Made by a program: the position numbers and the translations under genes. DNA of 64,000 bases from Plazaster borealis (Eukaryota; Echinodermata; Asteroidea; Forcipulatida; Labidiasteridae). This document shows, one piece after another, positions 60,681-64,000 of this stretch (the first letter of the stretch is position 1; every line of letters starts with the position of its first letter). The notes under the pieces are model-generated. The model was not told the origin of the DNA, searched no databases, and saw nothing but the letters and a program-made list of their open reading frames with translations. Location of the stretch: assembly GCA_021014325.1 (NCBI GenBank), contig CM037464.1:263001-327000 (forward strand), read 5' to 3'.

Positions 60681-63600
60681 CACCGAAGATCACAATTTCC
60701 AAATGAAAAGTGGCTGATGAGTTGTCGTAGTAGGAAACAGGGCATTTCAGATATTTTTGATGCTGGATGAATCCTAGCTGTGTCTTTGGCAGAATGCAAG
60801 CACCGAGCACAATTTATGCTGATGGAACAAAGCTGACCACAGATGAGTCAGTACAGTACAATGGTCTAGCAAGCAGGGAGAGACTAAAAAGGATACTTAC
60901 CTCCATTGTCCCCAGATGGGAGAACAATTTCAATGGACAAGGTGGCTGACTGCACAGCATGCAGCCACCAAAGTGTGTGTTAGCTTTGTACACCAGAATT
61001 TTCAACTGAGACAGTGAAAAATTCAAACAGAAAATCACTATTTTCACAACTCAGATGACTCCAGGATACACAGAAAAAGTCCTGTAGATTCCAGGTGTAG
61101 TAACAAATCCAGTTGTACAAGAATAAGAACACAAAATGAGCAATATACTAAGAAATTAGCAAACAAATACAGAGCTGATTTGAGTGGCTGCTGTCAGGCG
61201 CTCAGTCAAATCATTTCATTAGATACAATGACTATTTAATGTATGCAACTTATCATTTTCCCATTGTTTGATTATTAGATTCATTTGCTATCAGGGTTTG
61301 TTAAAAGAGGGATGAAACGGTAAACTTTCAGTTCCTGATGCCAACACCAATGTAAACAAAAATGTTTTTGCTTTGTACACTGCTTAAGCAATTCTTTGTT
61401 AAGAAATTACAGCCATTGCTTTTATTGAAAACTACCTTCATCAAAGATTGACAATGAAATGAAAGATCCACTTTAAAAAAAAAATTGTTTAATTATACAT
61501 ACAAAGTTTACAAACTGTTATTTAGTATTTTCAAATACAAGAAAATTACTGCAAGAACACAATTTTGCAAGACTATATCTTGAAACAAATCAAGTTTGCA
61601 TGAGCTCTTGTTTATGTAATTGATTTGGCTACTAGTTTGTTTACAAACTGTGTTTTCTCTGATTGTTTACAAGACCAGGGTAGAAAGAATAACTAATCCA
61701 CTTGTGTCCAGGTACCTAGTTTCTAAAAAACCCTCTTAAAATTTAACGTCCAGGAAATTCAGTGGGCCTCATCATTTTCTCAAGGCCAGACAGACCCAGG
61801 CCTGCTATTCAAATTACTACACGGTTTACTGTTTTTGTTATTATGGTGCTTCGTGTACATTGTATCTCGTTGCAATTTTCCCGGAACAATGCGGTGTTTC
61901 CGATTCGCACATTTCATCCTGCTCTAAAACTAGCCCTGCGTAATTAATGAACTCTGATAATAATTATGCGTTGTTTACATACAAAGAAGCTGGGGCATGT
62001 CCATCCCCATCGATTCTTGCTCTAGTAATTTGAGACGCACAATTGTCAAAGGGAAGATAATCCCATTTGTCTCTTTTTTATTGGATGTTGTTTTGGGGGT
62101 TTTTCTAGGTTTTTTATTTTTGTTTCTTGTTCATTTATTTGTTTTTTGGGGGGTGCCCATTTGTTGTTTGTGTGCTTGCTTGCTGGGGTGTTTGTTTCAT
62201 TAAATTGACGTGGGGTGTTTGTTTTATTTGTTTTTGGCATCCCTATTAATGGATTTTGTTTTCCCCTGGAACTAGTTCTTTTTTGGGACGTTTTTGTATA
62301 ATTTTCTGATTGTATTCTTAATGCTAACATTGTTTTCTAATTTTCTGATTGTATTCTTAATGGCAACATTGTCATGATTTTTATTTAATGTTAGGGAGGG
62401 CAGGGGATTGCTCTTTTAGATAGTGATTTGGTTCACTTTCTAGGAATCCCCTGGAGGCTTTCATTTGTACGTCTCTGTACATTTGTTAAAGCCTGAACTA
62501 ATCAATAATTTAAATAAATTTAATTAAATTTGATGCTCTTAATTTTTTAATTTAAAAAAACAAGACACTACCTTTAAGCCACACCCATTTACACAAGTGG
62601 AAACAAATTTTTATTCCAAACTTGTAGGCTTTTCTTGAAGTTGTGTACAAATTCATAAACAATTAAATTGGATCACCAGGTGGTGCTTCATCTCCTCACT
62701 GTATTTCTGGTCAATTTACCACAAGTATTATTTGACCAAGAATATGTACAATGCATGTTATGTACACAACACGATGTCTGGCTCTATGGTCTTGGATACG
62801 GTACTGTACCAGGTGACAATGAATAGGGTAGTTAAATGCACACGTACATTTACATCATAATGAGCTATTTTCAATATAATTGAACGCTAATGAAAACACA
62901 TTATATAGTAATTACCTTATTGTAATGCAAATGACTCACTTGATTGTCATTTGCAATGAGGCGTTATATACAGCCGGACAGTGATTAGAGCTTCCAAAAT
63001 GGTGTACCTGTACTTATCTTCCATCATGTCCATCACAGTAAATTCATTTAATTTGTAAAAGACTGCAGAAAGTCTCTTTTACAATTTCCAGGTGTGACTT
63101 TTATTGTTTTTAAAGCTTGTAAGTGATTGCATTTAACTGTAAATTATTTACATGTAACTGTAAATTATAGTGTAATTATTATATTTTTACTATTGACAAC
63201 CATGTTTTTGAGTAGTCAAAATTGATTTTATTTTAATTTCATATAAAGTTAAATATTTTGTACTGACAACAGGATAAGACACATTCAGATGAATATTGGT
63301 AACTATTGTTTAAAATGTTTTTTAAGGAACAAGTTTGTTTTATACAATTTGTATATTATTATCAGTACATGTTCTGGAGAATTTAAATGTTGATCGTTTA
63401 CATAGCACAAGTGTACATTGCTTTGTTTTATTAATGGTTTAGCAGTGTTGAAATTTTTTTCTGTAAAATTTATGTGCAGATCAAGAGGTTTTGAACATCA
63501 ACAAAAAGAAAAGATTTGACATAATTATTGATTGTGTCAGATTTGTTGTAATGGTCTTTTCAGTAACTCTGTGGTATTGTTCCTGTTCCTCGTAACATTG

Positions 63601-64000
63601 CCCACTGACCTACAAACATTATGCAGCACACAAAAGACAGTGCAATGCGTAGAGGAAAATGATCACCATGGTAACATTTTTACTCTGCATGCAATCAGCA
63701 TAAAGCACAAATCTGGTAATTTGGTTGTTTATTATGATGTGATATAGACATGTCAGTTTTGGTCAGCTGTCTAATTGCGATTTGATTCATGGTTCATTTT
63801 TGTCGTTGCTAGCGAATGAACATTCTGAAGATGTTACCTGTATCTAAAGATGAACCCAAGTGAGAGTAATGTGCCGCCATTACTCTCGGTATAATCCATA
63901 CATTACGCCTAGTATTCAAGTTTTTACGCATCACAGCATCTTCAACCAATGATGGCGCGGCAATTGTATAGAGCGCCAATGTGACGCAAGATCAAACCAG
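60681..64000. other. Intergenic stretch to right edge, no gene recognised
   Basis: The first few hundred bases may be the 5' untranslated part of the LINE. From about 61200 on the sequence is AT-rich with T/G homopolymer tracts (62040-62280). All open frames are short and of low complexity. The last 200 bases are somewhat richer in CpG and could lie near another gene, but nothing identifies one. Confidence 0.4.
62300..62373. repeat. Tandem duplication, 39-bp unit
   Basis: AATTTTCTGATTGTATTCTT followed by AATGCTAACATTG appears twice in direct succession with one or two differences. It lies in T-rich sequence with no gene. Confidence 0.6.

Noticed and set aside
62040..62330. Open frames in the T/G-rich tract
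   Set aside because: Low-complexity sequence; both strands give biased peptides with no family features.

Overview
The window is animal nuclear DNA. It has genes of many short exons with GT-AG introns, is AT-rich, and is full of small transposons and minisatellites. The main gene encodes a large modular basement-membrane protein. I infer an invertebrate deuterostome, most likely an echinoderm. The gene content supports that only loosely; the rest is the general character of the repeats.

Layout. Positions 104-43878 (minus strand) hold the 5' three quarters of a laminin alpha gene of the alpha-5/alpha-3B type. I could trace 55 consecutive coding exons, all with GT-AG junctions and compatible phases. 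They sum to 8055 nt (2685 codons) with no internal stop. Domain order is signal peptide, LN, LE array, LF (the large L4-like domain of alpha-5/alpha-3B chains), LE, L4, LE array, then coiled coil. The LG1-5 exons must lie beyond the left edge. On the plus strand, 46001-52300 holds a complete six-exon gene for a C8orf76-like protein (about 450 aa, function unknown). The two genes are divergent, about 2.1 kb apart.

From 52.3 kb to the right edge I find no convincing host gene. This stretch holds small inverted-repeat elements and a decayed CR1/L2-group LINE on the minus strand (57402 to about 60680). The LINE has a recognisable endonuclease domain and a broken reverse transcriptase.

The laminin introns are rich in repeats: (1) minisatellites with units of about 30, 40, 52, 64 and 66 bp, several ending within tens of bases of splice sites; (2) a hAT-like MITE family with five copies in one orientation; (3) several fold-back elements; (4) SINE/LINE tails. 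Between the two gene starts lies an unusual fold-back element whose inverted arms are themselves tandem arrays of a 16-18 bp unit.

I saw no operon, CRISPR array or clear novel pathway. The items most worth following are the compound fold-back element in the shared upstream region, a four-cysteine insertion in the laminin alpha coiled coil, the link between dispersed repeats and minisatellites, and the repeats abutting splice sites.
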